Assembly: GCA_910586095.1 (NCBI GenBank)
Contig: CAJUHQ010000047.1
Coordinates: forward strand, 2,182-22,246
Direction: 5' to 3'
DNA length: 20,065 bases
From: an uncultured Lachnospiraceae bacterium
GTDB taxonomy: Bacteria > Bacillota > Clostridia > Lachnospirales > Lachnospiraceae
The notes beneath the pieces were generated by a model. That model worked only from the letters and a program-made list of their open reading frames with translations, ran no database searches and was not told the origin of the DNA. The first letter of the stretch is position 1. Each line of letters starts with the position of its first letter. Both the position numbers and the translations under genes were made by a program. Shown here piece by piece: positions 1 through 9,199 of this stretch.

Positions 1-32
1 GTATTGATTTGTTTTTCGTCAACATGATCCAT
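1..32 (-). CDS. 5' end of an unidentified gene (cut by window edge)
   Basis: Only the first ten codons are visible, reading MDHVDEKQIN, so the product cannot be named. The start is supported by an AGGGGGA Shine-Dalgarno sequence about nine bases upstream of the ATG and by a good sigma-A promoter at 142-170. The strong terminator at 235-270 separates this gene from the glycan locus, so it is probably an independent transcription unit. Confidence 0.5.
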   Translation of the reverse strand, partial: MDHVDEKQIN

Positions 33-141
33 GATTTGAATCCCCCTTTTTGATCCACTGTTAGCCCTCTGATATAAAGATTTATTTCCTGCTCTAATAC
101 TCTCTTATTTTTCGGCCTGTAAGCAAGTTATTTTTAGGTAA

Positions 142-170
142 AGTATAGCATAGCACCACAGTAAAATCAA
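142..170 (-). promoter_or_regulatory. Sigma-A promoter for the left-edge gene
   Basis: On the minus strand a TTGATT -35 box (165-170) and a TATACT -10 box (142-147) are separated by exactly 17 bases. Transcription would start near 135, leaving a leader of about 100 bases before the ATG at 32. I see no riboswitch or T-box signature in that leader. Confidence 0.6.
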
Positions 171-234
171 ACTTTTTCGTTCTTATGTCTGTGTCATGTA
201 GTTAGTCCATCTGACAAAAACACACATCTATATA

Positions 235-270
235 AAAAAGGCAGCAAACCTTTTTCGATTTGCTGCCTTT
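235..270 (-). terminator. Rho-independent terminator of the GH38-GH85 unit
   Basis: GGCAGCAAA at 240-248 pairs with TTTGCTGCC at 259-267, a perfect 9-bp stem. On the minus strand it is followed by a run of six T residues. It lies about 45 bases past the GH85 stop codon and closes the glycan locus. Confidence 0.85.
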
Positions 271-314
271 GTGTTTGGCTTTGATATAACATTATGCGTT
301 GGCGGCTCAAATGA

Positions 315-3194
315 TTACTCCATCGCTGCTTCTAATCCATATACTTCAACTTCATAGATACGTGCTGCGCTGTCGCTTCCCTGAGTTGGTTTATTTATGA
401 CAAGCTTTACAAACTGTGCGTTTACAGGTGCAAATGCATCATGTGTAGTTCCCGCTGTATTTCTGGTCACACTTCTTACTTCTGTAAATGCCGCTCCATC
501 TTCACTGACATAAATTGCATAGGACTTTGTATTCATATCTGCGCTCTCGCCACCTGCCTCAGCATGGTAGACATCTACTGCACTTACGGTCTTGATACTT
601 CCAAGATCCAATGTGATCTCATGTGGTGCACTTCCTGTTGCACACCATTTCTTTGTAATGTCACCGTCCACTGCAAACTGAGGAGCCTCATTGTCATTGA
701 CATAGGTATCTGCCTCTGTGCCAGCGCCCTGTGAAAGCAAAACAAGTCCTTCCGATGCATTCTCAGTAATTACAATATAATTCTCCATAAAAGCTTCGCT
801 GCTACCAGACTCATTTTCTGCCTTGATAGAAACAGAATATACGCCTTCATTAGCATAAGTTACAGATACACTGTTACCTTCTGCGGACTCTTTGTCTGCA
901 CCTGTAAGAGTCCATGTTACCTTCTGTGTATTCTGTGAACACAAACTGTTCAATGTAATTGTTTCACCAGGTGCTGCCAATGTGATATCTGCTGCAAACG
1001 CTGCCTTCGGGATGCTGTTGTCTGGCCAATCCATTGTCACCTGTGCACCAGTTCCTTCTACTAACAGAGCATTGACTGGAACTACCTCAAAAACAGATTT
1101 GTTTGTGTCATCTGTTCGTGGCAAAGTATTGATATAGAAGCTGTTTGTATTAGATACACCCAACAAAGACTTTGTCTGGTCCTGATTAATCCGATAAACT
1201 TCATAATAATCGGTCTGTACATCTGAATCCCATGCAAGACGCACACCTGCATACATACTATCTTCATCAAACTCACTGTCGAGTACACGCACATTGCTCA
1301 CTGTCGCTGTTTCCTCGGCTGCTTGCTCGATCATACTGATATTGCCCAAACGCAACTGTAAACCACTTGCATCTGCATCTGCTGTGATCTTGTAAGAGAT
1401 TGTCTTGATGGTCTTTCCTGCTAGTCCTGCGGTGTCATAAGACACTGTTGTCCACTCATCCTTAACTTTCTTGTCACCTTCTAGAACAAGCTCTGAGCCA
1501 TCATCGAGCGTAAGTACTGCATCTAATGCAATTTCTGCCCCTTTTGCACGCGCTGTTGTGGTGAATGTCATGCTGTCTGTTGCGGGAAGACTTGCACTAT
1601 AGAGCTTGATTACTGACTCTACACCTTGCTTCACTGCACCACGCAAAATCATGCTGTTTCCGCCATAGTAAGCATCTCCCACATCTAGATCAGCAGTCAG
1701 ATTATTGCCTGTGCCATTCTCAATAATATAACGATATGTAGGCAATACATCAGAAATGCTGCGATTGTTCCAATCTAACATACTGATAAGCTCACCATTT
1801 TTATAGAACCCATAGCCATTTCCTGTAGAGAAGTTGGTCACAAAAGGAAGTTGTGTAATCGCTGTTCGCTCCACAACATAAGTAGACACGCCCCTCCACT
1901 GAGTATCATCTGACATCTCCATCTGTACAGAGGGATCTCCTTTGGAATTCACCCACAACTTATTTTCCTGTTTCCAGAAATCTTGTACAGTACCTGCTGA
2001 AAAATAAGCCCAGCTTGGACAGTAAAGTCCTAGAGATGTATAGGTTCCTCCCTCTGGATTCTCAAACAAATTCCATCTAATCGGAGTTGCATAACCATTG
2101 CTCTGCAAATCAACTCCTGCATATAAATCATAAGGATCTATGTTCTTTTCCTGTGCAAGCTGTGCAGAGGACTTTAACAATTCTTCTGGCGCTAGTTTTT
2201 CCGTTGTCCACCAGAAATTCAAGAACATCTCATCTGCAACAGAAGCACCTTCCTCATTTTGCATAAAAGCTACATTTTTCTCTGTCAATGCATTTTGCCA
2301 ATCCATCTCGCCATCCACTGTCATTGAATCATAGTAAACCAATTCTAATTCAGGAGCTTTTTCCTTAAAGTAGGACAAGAACTCTTGCATCCGCACAGCG
2401 TGATCTGCTGTTAGGGGCTCTGTGTCTGTTCCTTCTGTCTCCTGGTTGATAAACCATCCATCAAACCCATATGTATTGGCAACCTCGATCAACTTGTCAA
2501 CTACTGGATAGCTACCATCCTCTTTCTTTGTCAAGAGATCCTCTAACCACTGCATCTTTCCGCCATGAGCTGCCTGTGGCATAAACACAGTTCCAATTAC
2601 CTTTACACCATTCTTGTGTCCTGCGTCCACCACATCTGCACTAGGTGCCACAATCAACCCTTCTCCTGAAGAGCCGCCCCAATATACCAATAGATCTACA
2701 TACTGCCAGTATGAAAATGTGTTGGCATTAAACTTGTTTAGACCATGTGGAGAGTTTCCGCTCGTACTTCCATTCATAATGGAAATAGACATGACCTTTG
2801 TATCCTTATTTTGAGTTGAATTTACTGGCTCTAGATCTGCAATGTCCACGCGTGATGCAAGCGGCACACTACTCACGTTAAAAATGAGATCTTCATCCTT
2901 GCTGGAATCCCACTCCAGCAACTGTGCTGGAAACCAATAAGATGACTCTGGTTGACGATTCATGGTCAACTCTTTGTTGTCATTCTCCTCTGTCACAGAA
3001 TATGCCGCTGCTGGTGCTTCTGTCTGTTCTGGTGCTGGTTCTGATGTAGGTTCAGATTCTACTACAGCAGTCTGTGTGGATGCTGGCTCCTGCTCTACTT
3101 TTTGTTCCCCATTGCCGCACGCAACAAGCCCTGTCATCATAGTCGCTGCCAAAATAATACTGATAATTTTCTTTCCATATTCTTTCTTGCGCAT
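315..3194 (-). CDS. Secreted GH85 endo-beta-N-acetylglucosaminidase lipoprotein
   Basis: This enzyme is predicted to cut between the two core GlcNAc residues of N-linked glycans, releasing the glycan from glycoprotein outside the cell. A lipoprotein signal peptide ends in LVAC with Cys26 as the lipidation site, followed by a Glu/Pro/Thr-rich linker to about residue 70. The GH85 catalytic domain shows the substrate-cleft segment YWGGSSGEG (171-179), the NGVKVIGTVF strand, and FDGWFINQETEG, in which Asn250 and Glu252 form the N-x-E pair used in substrate-assisted catalysis. After the barrel come a fibronectin-III-like region (about 640-725), a PKD-like region (about 730-810) and a C-terminal F5/8-type C (discoidin/CBM32-like) domain (about 820-957), which probably binds glycan or attaches the enzyme to a surface. 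The start has an AAAGGA ribosome binding site. It is the last gene of the locus, 122 bases after the GH38 gene. The family call is firm; glycan specificity is inferred. Confidence 0.9.
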   Translation of the reverse strand: MRKKEYGKKIISIILAATMMTGLVACGNGEQKVEQEPASTQTAVVESEPTSEPAPEQTEAPAAAYSVTEENDNKELTMNRQPESSYWFPAQLLEWDSSKDEDLIFNVSSVPLASRVDIADLEPVNSTQNKDTKVMSISIMNGSTSGNSPHGLNKFNANTFSYWQYVDLLVYWGGSSGEGLIVAPSADVVDAGHKNGVKVIGTVFMPQAAHGGKMQWLEDLLTKKEDGSYPVVDKLIEVANTYGFDGWFINQETEGTDTEPLTADHAVRMQEFLSYFKEKAPELELVYYDSMTVDGEMDWQNALTEKNVAFMQNEEGASVADEMFLNFWWTTEKLAPEELLKSSAQLAQEKNIDPYDLYAGVDLQSNGYATPIRWNLFENPEGGTYTSLGLYCPSWAYFSAGTVQDFWKQENKLWVNSKGDPSVQMEMSDDTQWRGVSTYVVERTAITQLPFVTNFSTGNGYGFYKNGELISMLDWNNRSISDVLPTYRYIIENGTGNNLTADLDVGDAYYGGNSMILRGAVKQGVESVIKLYSASLPATDSMTFTTTARAKGAEIALDAVLTLDDGSELVLEGDKKVKDEWTTVSYDTAGLAGKTIKTISYKITADADASGLQLRLGNISMIEQAAEETATVSNVRVLDSEFDEDSMYAGVRLAWDSDVQTDYYEVYRINQDQTKSLLGVSNTNSFYINTLPRTDDTNKSVFEVVPVNALLVEGTGAQVTMDWPDNSIPKAAFAADITLAAPGETITLNSLCSQNTQKVTWTLTGADKESAEGNSVSVTYANEGVYSVSIKAENESGSSEAFMENYIVITENASEGLVLLSQGAGTEADTYVNDNEAPQFAVDGDITKKWCATGSAPHEITLDLGSIKTVSAVDVYHAEAGGESADMNTKSYAIYVSEDGAAFTEVRSVTRNTAGTTHDAFAPVNAQFVKLVINKPTQGSDSAARIYEVEVYGLEAAME

Positions 3195-3262
3195 AAAGTT
3201 TCCTTTCCACTTTGAAAGTATTTACTTGTAAAAAATCCTTGATCTTTCAACCTTCTTTTTAT

Positions 3263-3296
3263 GGTAAGGCGGCCATGTAAAACAGACCACCTTGCC
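3263..3296 (-). other. Intercistronic hairpin between GH38 and GH85 genes
   Basis: AAGGTGGTC (3285-3293 read on minus) pairs with GGCCGCCTT (3266-3274) around a ten-base loop. Two of the nine pairs are G-U and form only in the minus-strand transcript, which suggests the structure belongs to that RNA. No T run follows, so it is unlikely to be a strong terminator. It may act in mRNA processing or 3'-end stability. Confidence 0.45.
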
Positions 3297-3316
3297 AGAT
3301 TTCTTATTATATCTTT

Positions 3317-6300
3317 TTAGCGAAGCAAAACTGTCACAACTTCATATGGCTTTAATACAACATCAATCACATTTCCTGTTACAGTTGTCTCCTCCTGTGT
3401 CTCTTCTAGTAAATTACAGATATATGCTTTTTCAAATGGTGCATGCACTGTCAATTTTGTCTTAGTATATGAATTCTCTGACTCATACATACGAATGACT
3501 GTTCCATTTCCATCCTCTGCCTTTTTAATCGTCTCAAGAATGACATTTGCATGTGCAACAGATGCAAATGAGAATGTTTCCTTAGAGGCGGTTCCCAACT
3601 CAGCAACTAATGGCTGATTGAGCTTGTATGCTTCCTCTACAGTACCTGCCTGACGCCATCCTTCTGCATGTGGATAAAGTGCATAGGTAAAATCATGCTC
3701 TTCCTGGTCTGTAGTTGGATTGGGTTCTATACCAGATTTAATCAAAGTCAATGCCATATTGGAATCCTTTACAGAATGTCCATACTTACAATCATTGAGT
3801 AGAGAAACTCCATAGTGGCCTTCTGAGAGATCCATCCATTTCTGTCCACAACTCTCAAAACGCGCCACATCCCAACTTGTATTTTGATGCGTTTTTCTAG
3901 TCAGATTTCCAAACTGTACATCAAAGGTTGCCTCATCTGTATGCACTGCTATCGGGAAATGTACCTTTAATAGTGTCTGATGCTCTTTCCAGTCCACATG
4001 AGTCACAAACTCTATCCGACGGCTGTTCGCATAGAATATAATCTTCTGCTCGATTGTTGACTTAGATGCCTTGCGTGTTATCTCTAGCACCGCGCGCACA
4101 GGACCTACCTCTGTCCATTCCATATGCTCTACTTGATCCACATCCCAGAACTTCTCTGTATAGTAAATGTCAATATCCCAGTTGTCAAAATAAATAGGCT
4201 TATCCTCATACATGCGAATCAAATTTCCACGTTCTTTCTCCTGTATGATCTCCCTATCATTTTCCTTGTCATAAATGCTTGTAAACAGTCCCTGTTCATC
4301 CAGTTTTATGGTGTAGAATGGCGTTTCTAGTGCAAGGTTTCCAGTCAATACAAATGGGCAATCTGTATCTGTTGCCTTAGCAGCCGTAAATGATTTGTAA
4401 CCCTTTGAAGGTACATTCTTCACGTATGCCACACTTCCGTCCTTTGTTTTCTGAACAGGATAGATTGTTCCATTCTCATCCTGAAGAGCCTCTCCGTCAA
4501 AGTCTCCGAGATTGACAATGTCTTCTCTTTCTTTTCCTATTGTATTAAAGATCGTGATTGCATCTCCAGTCTGTGCGATTGCCTTTCTACGTTGTGTAGA
4601 CAAATCTGCTATCTGCTCTGCAAGCTGGCTATACTCTTCCTTTGTCACATCATAAACTTCTTTGATAGATGAACCTGGCAAAATATCATGGAACTGATTT
4701 AGCAGCACGACTCTCCACATTGCCTCTAGATCCTTTGTTGGATAGTCTACTGTCTGCTCTGCCAAAACAGATAGTAATTCCAGATCCATCAATCCCAGCT
4801 CGGATTTTCGATTAGAACGTTTGTTTCGTGCCATAGAGGTCAATGTCCCTCTGTGATACTCAAAGTAAAACTCACCTTCCCACACTGGAAGACGTCTACT
4901 TTGTCCAACACGTTCATTCAGCTCGTCAAAGAATGTGCGCGCAAACTCTTGGCGAACGGTCGGGATACCTTTCACACCCTTTTCCATACGAATAGATGTC
5001 TCTAACATTTCTCTGGTTGGACCACCACCGCCATCTCCATAGCCATAAGAGATTAAGATATCATTGTTGAGATCTTTATTTTGATAACGCATCCATCCAC
5101 CCATAATAGCGTCTGGATGAAGCATGCCATTATATGTCGTGAAGAAATTCTTGATTGGTTGCTCCACGCCCAATGTGGTAATCAAATGTGTCAATACCTC
5201 TGATCCATCGATACCTCTCCACATCATTGTATCATATGGTATCTTATTAAACTGATTCCACGCAAGTTTGGTGGTCATAAAATAATCAATTCCACACTTT
5301 TTCATGATCTGTGGAAGTGCTCCCGAATAACCAAACACATCTGGCAACCACAAAATACGATTGTCCACACCAAACTCTTCGCGGAAAAAGCGCTTGCCAT
5401 ACATAAACTGGCGAACCAATGATTCTCCTGAGGTCAGATTGCAGTCTGCCTCCACCCACATACCACCTTCTGGCTCCCAGCGCTGTTGTTCGATACGTTC
5501 TTTCACTTTCTCATAAAGGTCTGGGTAGCGCTCTTTCAAAAAGGCATAAAGCTGTGGTTGGCTTGACATAAACTTGTAATTGGGATATTCTTCCATCAGC
5601 TTTAATACTGTCGCAAAGCTACGTGCAACTTTTTCCCTTGTCTGCTCTACTGTCCACCACCATGCAACATCAATGTGTGTATGTCCAATACAAGTTGCAA
5701 TCACATCCTTATATCCTGCCAAATCAGAATACAATGCCCGATCAATATAGTTAGACGCCTCTTCCATTGTAGAATAAAACGCATCCGAATATGGAGTTCT
5801 CAAATCCAGGAAATTCACTGTGGTATTCAAGATTTCCTGAATATCCTTTCGATTCTTATCGTCTTCCTCCATTCTAGAAAATGCTGCGAGTGGAACCCAC
5901 AAATCATAGTACAACTTCTCGATTTTGTCGTCAATCTCACGCATTTCCACAATCAGATTAAACTCGTCATGCAACGTTCCAGTATAGGCTTGAAGTCCAA
6001 TCTCCAAAACTTCCCCTTCTTTTGCTTGAGCGCGCAAAAAGACATCTTTGTGGTTCATATCAATTCCTTGGATGGCTTCTCCGTTTACAAACAGTAAGAA
6101 CTGTGGATTTTTCGCATCATCCCACTCGTCAATCTGTGTGCGTACATGAAGCCACATCCGTTTTCCATCTAGCTCTTTAGGCACTTGATATGTTGTCTTA
6201 AACCAGTAATGACGATCCTTTCCATACCAGTGCATATTTTTGCTATAAAAGTCTTGCCACGGTGCAGAATCCGCCTCTGCCTCTTCAGGTTTAATATAAT

Positions 6301-6403
6301 TGCCCTCTTTATACTTCAAGTGGTCAATTGGAAATTTTTGTTTTACCTTTAACTTTTTTAATTCTTCACAAATAACATGAACTCTCTTGTCCAAAAAATA
6401 CAT
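3317..6403 (-). CDS. GH38 alpha-mannosidase, cytoplasmic
   Basis: This enzyme is predicted to remove non-reducing alpha-mannose from imported N-glycan fragments. The protein is 1028 residues from the chosen ATG, a normal length for bacterial GH38, with no signal peptide. An N-terminal beta-rich region (to about 230) precedes the catalytic domain. HTHIDVAWWW (from about residue 241) supplies the zinc ligands His and Asp, and WLPDVFGYSGALPQI carries the catalytic nucleophile (about Asp355). The C-terminal half has the beta-sandwich region typical of the family. An in-frame ATG lies 21 bases upstream at 6424, but AAGGAGG sits five bases before the ATG at 6403, so that start is preferred. The gene follows the terminator after GH130 and precedes GH85, so it may belong to a separately transcribed or read-through sub-operon. 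Linkage specificity (alpha-1,2/1,3/1,6) cannot be read from the sequence. Confidence 0.93.
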   Translation of the reverse strand: MYFLDKRVHVICEELKKLKVKQKFPIDHLKYKEGNYIKPEEAEADSAPWQDFYSKNMHWYGKDRHYWFKTTYQVPKELDGKRMWLHVRTQIDEWDDAKNPQFLLFVNGEAIQGIDMNHKDVFLRAQAKEGEVLEIGLQAYTGTLHDEFNLIVEMREIDDKIEKLYYDLWVPLAAFSRMEEDDKNRKDIQEILNTTVNFLDLRTPYSDAFYSTMEEASNYIDRALYSDLAGYKDVIATCIGHTHIDVAWWWTVEQTREKVARSFATVLKLMEEYPNYKFMSSQPQLYAFLKERYPDLYEKVKERIEQQRWEPEGGMWVEADCNLTSGESLVRQFMYGKRFFREEFGVDNRILWLPDVFGYSGALPQIMKKCGIDYFMTTKLAWNQFNKIPYDTMMWRGIDGSEVLTHLITTLGVEQPIKNFFTTYNGMLHPDAIMGGWMRYQNKDLNNDILISYGYGDGGGGPTREMLETSIRMEKGVKGIPTVRQEFARTFFDELNERVGQSRRLPVWEGEFYFEYHRGTLTSMARNKRSNRKSELGLMDLELLSVLAEQTVDYPTKDLEAMWRVVLLNQFHDILPGSSIKEVYDVTKEEYSQLAEQIADLSTQRRKAIAQTGDAITIFNTIGKEREDIVNLGDFDGEALQDENGTIYPVQKTKDGSVAYVKNVPSKGYKSFTAAKATDTDCPFVLTGNLALETPFYTIKLDEQGLFTSIYDKENDREIIQEKERGNLIRMYEDKPIYFDNWDIDIYYTEKFWDVDQVEHMEWTEVGPVRAVLEITRKASKSTIEQKIIFYANSRRIEFVTHVDWKEHQTLLKVHFPIAVHTDEATFDVQFGNLTRKTHQNTSWDVARFESCGQKWMDLSEGHYGVSLLNDCKYGHSVKDSNMALTLIKSGIEPNPTTDQEEHDFTYALYPHAEGWRQAGTVEEAYKLNQPLVAELGTASKETFSFASVAHANVILETIKKAEDGNGTVIRMYESENSYTKTKLTVHAPFEKAYICNLLEETQEETTVTGNVIDVVLKPYEVVTVLLR

Positions 6404-6642
6404 TTTTGCCTCCTTGTCATTCATTTACCGCCTTCTGACAGACGGATTTTTAAACATATTCTGAAGTAATACTCCTCACTTCGTTTTTCCTCATAGTATT
6501 TATGCCCATATCCGCATATTATGATAACATTTTATTTTATAGAAACTTTTCATGCGGTAAAAAGGCCGCCGCAAAATTAGCCAAAGCTTTCACTTTTTCT
6601 TTTTGCGGCAGCCATCCTGTATGAAATCAACAATACCAATGT
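6404..6642. other. Intergenic region between GH130 and GH38 genes
   Basis: Apart from the terminator at 6559-6613, the stretch is AT-rich. On the minus strand a weak promoter-like pair, TTTCTA and CATAAT with a 16-base spacer, lies shortly after the terminator, but its -35 box is poor. No convincing gene is visible. Whether GH38-GH85 uses its own promoter or relies on read-through is unresolved. Confidence 0.4.
6559..6613 (-). terminator. Terminator after the GH130 gene
   Basis: A 13-bp stem joins 6601-6613 to 6564-6576 (GGCTGCCGCAAAA with TTTTGCGGCGGCC, one G-U pair in the minus transcript). It has a 24-base loop and is followed on the minus strand by TTTTT. It begins about 30 bases past the GH130 stop and splits the locus into transporter-GH130 and GH38-GH85 parts. 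The large loop and short T run could allow partial read-through. Confidence 0.75.
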
Positions 6643-7623
6643 TTATTCCATATATGCCATTAAACGGTCTACTGTAGTAAATGCAAGCCCTGTCACTGTG
6701 TCTGCACATCCATAGTAGATGGCAATCCTTCCAGTCGCCGCATCTGTCAGCGCCGCGCAAGGGAAGACTACATTAGGTACATCTCCTACACACTCATATA
6801 ACTCATGAGGTCCTAAAATATAATTTTTGGTTCTCTTTTTCACTTTCCACGGCTCTTCCAAATCCAACAAAGCACATCCCATTCGGTAAACAAATCCGTT
6901 ACAGGTATTGATTACGCCATGATAAATCAGAAGCCAGCCTTCATCTGTCTCAATAGGAACACTCCCTGCACCAATCTTAGTACACTGCCATGCAGATGCA
7001 TCTCCTTTGATCGTTCCCATCACATACCGATGACATCCCCAATATTTCAAGTCTGGACTTTCACTCAGGAAAATATCTCCAAATGGTGTGTGTCCATTAT
7101 CACTAGGACGACTTAGCATATAATAGTTACCATTGATCTTGCGTGGAAATAGTACCCCATTGCGATTAAATGGCAAAAATGCATTTTCCAATTGATAAAA
7201 TTCCTTAAAATCAAAGGTATACCCTACCCCAATCGTGGGATATTCGTGATATCCATTGCACCATGTGATATAATATCTGTCCTCTATAAAACAGACTCTT
7301 GGATCATAGCGAAAGTCTCTTTTTGCCACTTCAGGGTGTGCGCCCTGAAATGTAAGTGGTTCATCCGAAATGTTCCAGCTAATCCCATCCTTGCTAAATC
7401 CTGCAAAGATATCCATGCTGATGGACTTGCTGTCACAGCGGAACACGCCCGCAAAACCATCTTCAAAGGGGACTACTGCACTGTTAAAAATACTGTTTGA
7501 GTTTTTCGTTGCAAATCTTTCGATAATCGGATTTGCATTGTAGCGCCATACAGGCAGTTTTTCCGAATCTGTCGGTTCCTGCCAAGGCAGATTGGGCAAA
7601 TCCCTTCCGATTATTTTTGCCAT
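6643..7623 (-). CDS. GH130 beta-1,4-mannoside phosphorylase (probably Man-GlcNAc)
   Basis: Enzymes of this family use inorganic phosphate to split terminal beta-1,4-linked mannose, giving mannose-1-phosphate. The 326-residue protein has a compact five-bladed beta-propeller layout without a signal peptide, so it acts in the cytoplasm. NSIFNSAVVPFEDGFAGVFR (about 42-62) and RYDPRV (105-110) are family landmarks; Asp107 of YDPR is the probable catalytic acid. HTPFGDIFLSESPDLKYWG and the C-terminal IYYGCADTVTGLAF also fit. The start has AGGTGG seven bases upstream, and the gene begins 27 bases after the solute-binding protein gene, so it ends the transporter operon. With an endo-GlcNAcase and alpha-mannosidase beside it, the likely substrate is the core disaccharide Man-beta-1,4-GlcNAc. 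Man-beta-1,4-Glc or mannooligosaccharides are alternatives that sequence alone cannot exclude. Confidence 0.88.
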   Translation of the reverse strand: MAKIIGRDLPNLPWQEPTDSEKLPVWRYNANPIIERFATKNSNSIFNSAVVPFEDGFAGVFRCDSKSISMDIFAGFSKDGISWNISDEPLTFQGAHPEVAKRDFRYDPRVCFIEDRYYITWCNGYHEYPTIGVGYTFDFKEFYQLENAFLPFNRNGVLFPRKINGNYYMLSRPSDNGHTPFGDIFLSESPDLKYWGCHRYVMGTIKGDASAWQCTKIGAGSVPIETDEGWLLIYHGVINTCNGFVYRMGCALLDLEEPWKVKKRTKNYILGPHELYECVGDVPNVVFPCAALTDAATGRIAIYYGCADTVTGLAFTTVDRLMAYME

Positions 7624-7650
7624 CTTATCGCCACCTCTGTCACTTATTAT

Positions 7651-9165
7651 TTATTTACCCAGAAACTCATCAACTTGTTTCTGTGCTGCATCAACGATAT
7701 CTTGCCAGCCAGCCTTCATCAACTCATCTTTGATCTGAGGAACTGCCACTGCAGGGTCCTGCACACCTGTCATCACCTCACTGCGGTAGCGCAGCCAAAT
7801 CTCACGACAGTTTGCAAGTTGGTCAGACACTTCTGTTGTATCAAATGTAAATCCAAGCATAATAGAAGAAACTGCCTGCTCATTCAATGCCTTTACTTCA
7901 TCCCACTGATTAATCTCATCTGTGTCAAGTGTTGTTACTGTGAAGAATGTTGCCTGTGTATATCCTGCCATTGCCCACTCATTGTTGATCTTGTGAACTT
8001 TGCCATCTGCGGTATACTCAAAGTTTACGCCTTCCTCACCATAGTAGAACATATCACGCAACTTTGTATCTACGTTCACTAAATCCAAAAGCTGTAAACA
8101 TTTTTCTGGATACTTGCTATTTGTGGAAACCATGTTCAATGATCCACGTACAGTCTCATTAGAAAGAATAGTGTCGCCTAACTTCTGCACTACTACTTCT
8201 TTGCCCATCTGAGGTCCCCATGCAGTTATACCTGCTGACTCCCAACCTTGAGCAACACGCCACATATTATATACACGACCTTCTGTCAATGTGGAAGCAT
8301 CAGGATTGATGATGCCCTTTTGATACCACTCATGCAATGTCTGCAACTGCTCAAAAATGTCTGGCTGCTCTAATACAAAGCACACCTTTGCATCCTTGTC
8401 ATCATACCGAACACCGAGGATCTGTGTACCAGCACCAATTTGATCGTATACGTCAAAGATATAGTATACACCATCATTCTTGATATAAACTGGATAATCA
8501 TTCTTATCTGCTTTCAACTTCTCAAAAGTCTCTGTCATAGAATCAAGCTCAATCAATGATGAAATATCTAGACTGTACTCATCTACCAATTCCTTATCCC
8601 AGATTGAATAGTTGGTAATAGAACTGTCCTTGTACGTAGGAACACCATAAATTCTGTCTTTTACACGTACACCATCCCAGTATTTTTCAGGCATTAACTC
8701 TACTAATCCTGGCATATTGGTTGGTATCATGTCAGTGATGTCACAGTATGCGCCCAGATTGATATCTGCAACATAATTATTACCATTTCCAAAAATAATA
8801 TCATAGGGTTCGTTGGTGCTGACAATGATATTGCGGCGATTATCCCAATCACCCCAAGGAATAACTTCCATCTCAAGGTTTACGCCAATCTTTTCTCCGA
8901 TGTACTCGTTTACTTTCGCAATCCATGTATCATAATTTGTTGGCATACCATTTCCGATTGTAACCCACTTTAAGTTTACAATCTCTCCGCTACTCGTACC
9001 CTGAGAAGATTGCGCCCCCCCGTCATTTGAGGATGTAGTGGAATTGTCACTTGTTCCAGTACTATTTGCGTTGTTGTTGGTGTCTTTGTTTCCTCCACAA
9101 CCAGACAAAGTTCCCAGAACCATTGCTGTTGCTGCACTTACTGCCAAAACTTTCTTAAACTTCAT
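7651..9165 (-). CDS. ABC transporter solute-binding lipoprotein (Lpl/family 1 type)
   Basis: This is the extracellular receptor of the adjacent importer. The signal peptide MKFKKVLAVSAATAMVLG ends in the lipobox LSGC with Cys23, followed by a low-complexity Asn/Ser/Thr/Gly linker to about residue 60. The mature part has the WVTIGNGMPTNYDTW opening and the IIFGNGNNY segment typical of large binding proteins that work with LplB/LplC-type permeases, plus a C-terminal helical region resembling DUF3502-type tails. At 504 residues it matches this subfamily, which binds oligosaccharides rather than monosaccharides. AAAGGAGG lies six bases before the ATG. It follows the second permease by 71 bases, which contain a hairpin. 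The ligand is inferred from context to be the mannose-rich glycan released by GH85. Confidence 0.88.
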   Translation of the reverse strand: MKFKKVLAVSAATAMVLGTLSGCGGNKDTNNNANSTGTSDNSTTSSNDGGAQSSQGTSSGEIVNLKWVTIGNGMPTNYDTWIAKVNEYIGEKIGVNLEMEVIPWGDWDNRRNIIVSTNEPYDIIFGNGNNYVADINLGAYCDITDMIPTNMPGLVELMPEKYWDGVRVKDRIYGVPTYKDSSITNYSIWDKELVDEYSLDISSLIELDSMTETFEKLKADKNDYPVYIKNDGVYYIFDVYDQIGAGTQILGVRYDDKDAKVCFVLEQPDIFEQLQTLHEWYQKGIINPDASTLTEGRVYNMWRVAQGWESAGITAWGPQMGKEVVVQKLGDTILSNETVRGSLNMVSTNSKYPEKCLQLLDLVNVDTKLRDMFYYGEEGVNFEYTADGKVHKINNEWAMAGYTQATFFTVTTLDTDEINQWDEVKALNEQAVSSIMLGFTFDTTEVSDQLANCREIWLRYRSEVMTGVQDPAVAVPQIKDELMKAGWQDIVDAAQKQVDEFLGK

Positions 9166-9199
9166 AATGATCCTCCTTTATAAAATACTAGTCATTGGC

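Noticed and set aside
3221..3232. TTTACTTGTAAA palindrome upstream of the GH85 gene considered as a fourth operator
   Set aside because: The arms resemble the candidate operators but the spacing is two bases shorter, and the AT-rich context makes chance matches likely.
5675..6097. 140-codon plus-strand frame opposite the GH38 gene
   Set aside because: Cys/Ile-rich composition typical of the antisense of a real gene, no ribosome binding site, and the GH38 frame is strongly supported by motifs.
6575..6600. TGAAAGCTTTGGC considered as a catabolite-response (cre) site
   Set aside because: It lacks the central CG of the cre consensus and lies in the loop of the GH130 terminator.
7675..8082. 135-codon plus-strand frame opposite the solute-binding protein gene
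   Set aside because: Cysteine- and histidine-rich antisense shadow of a well-supported gene, with no start signal.
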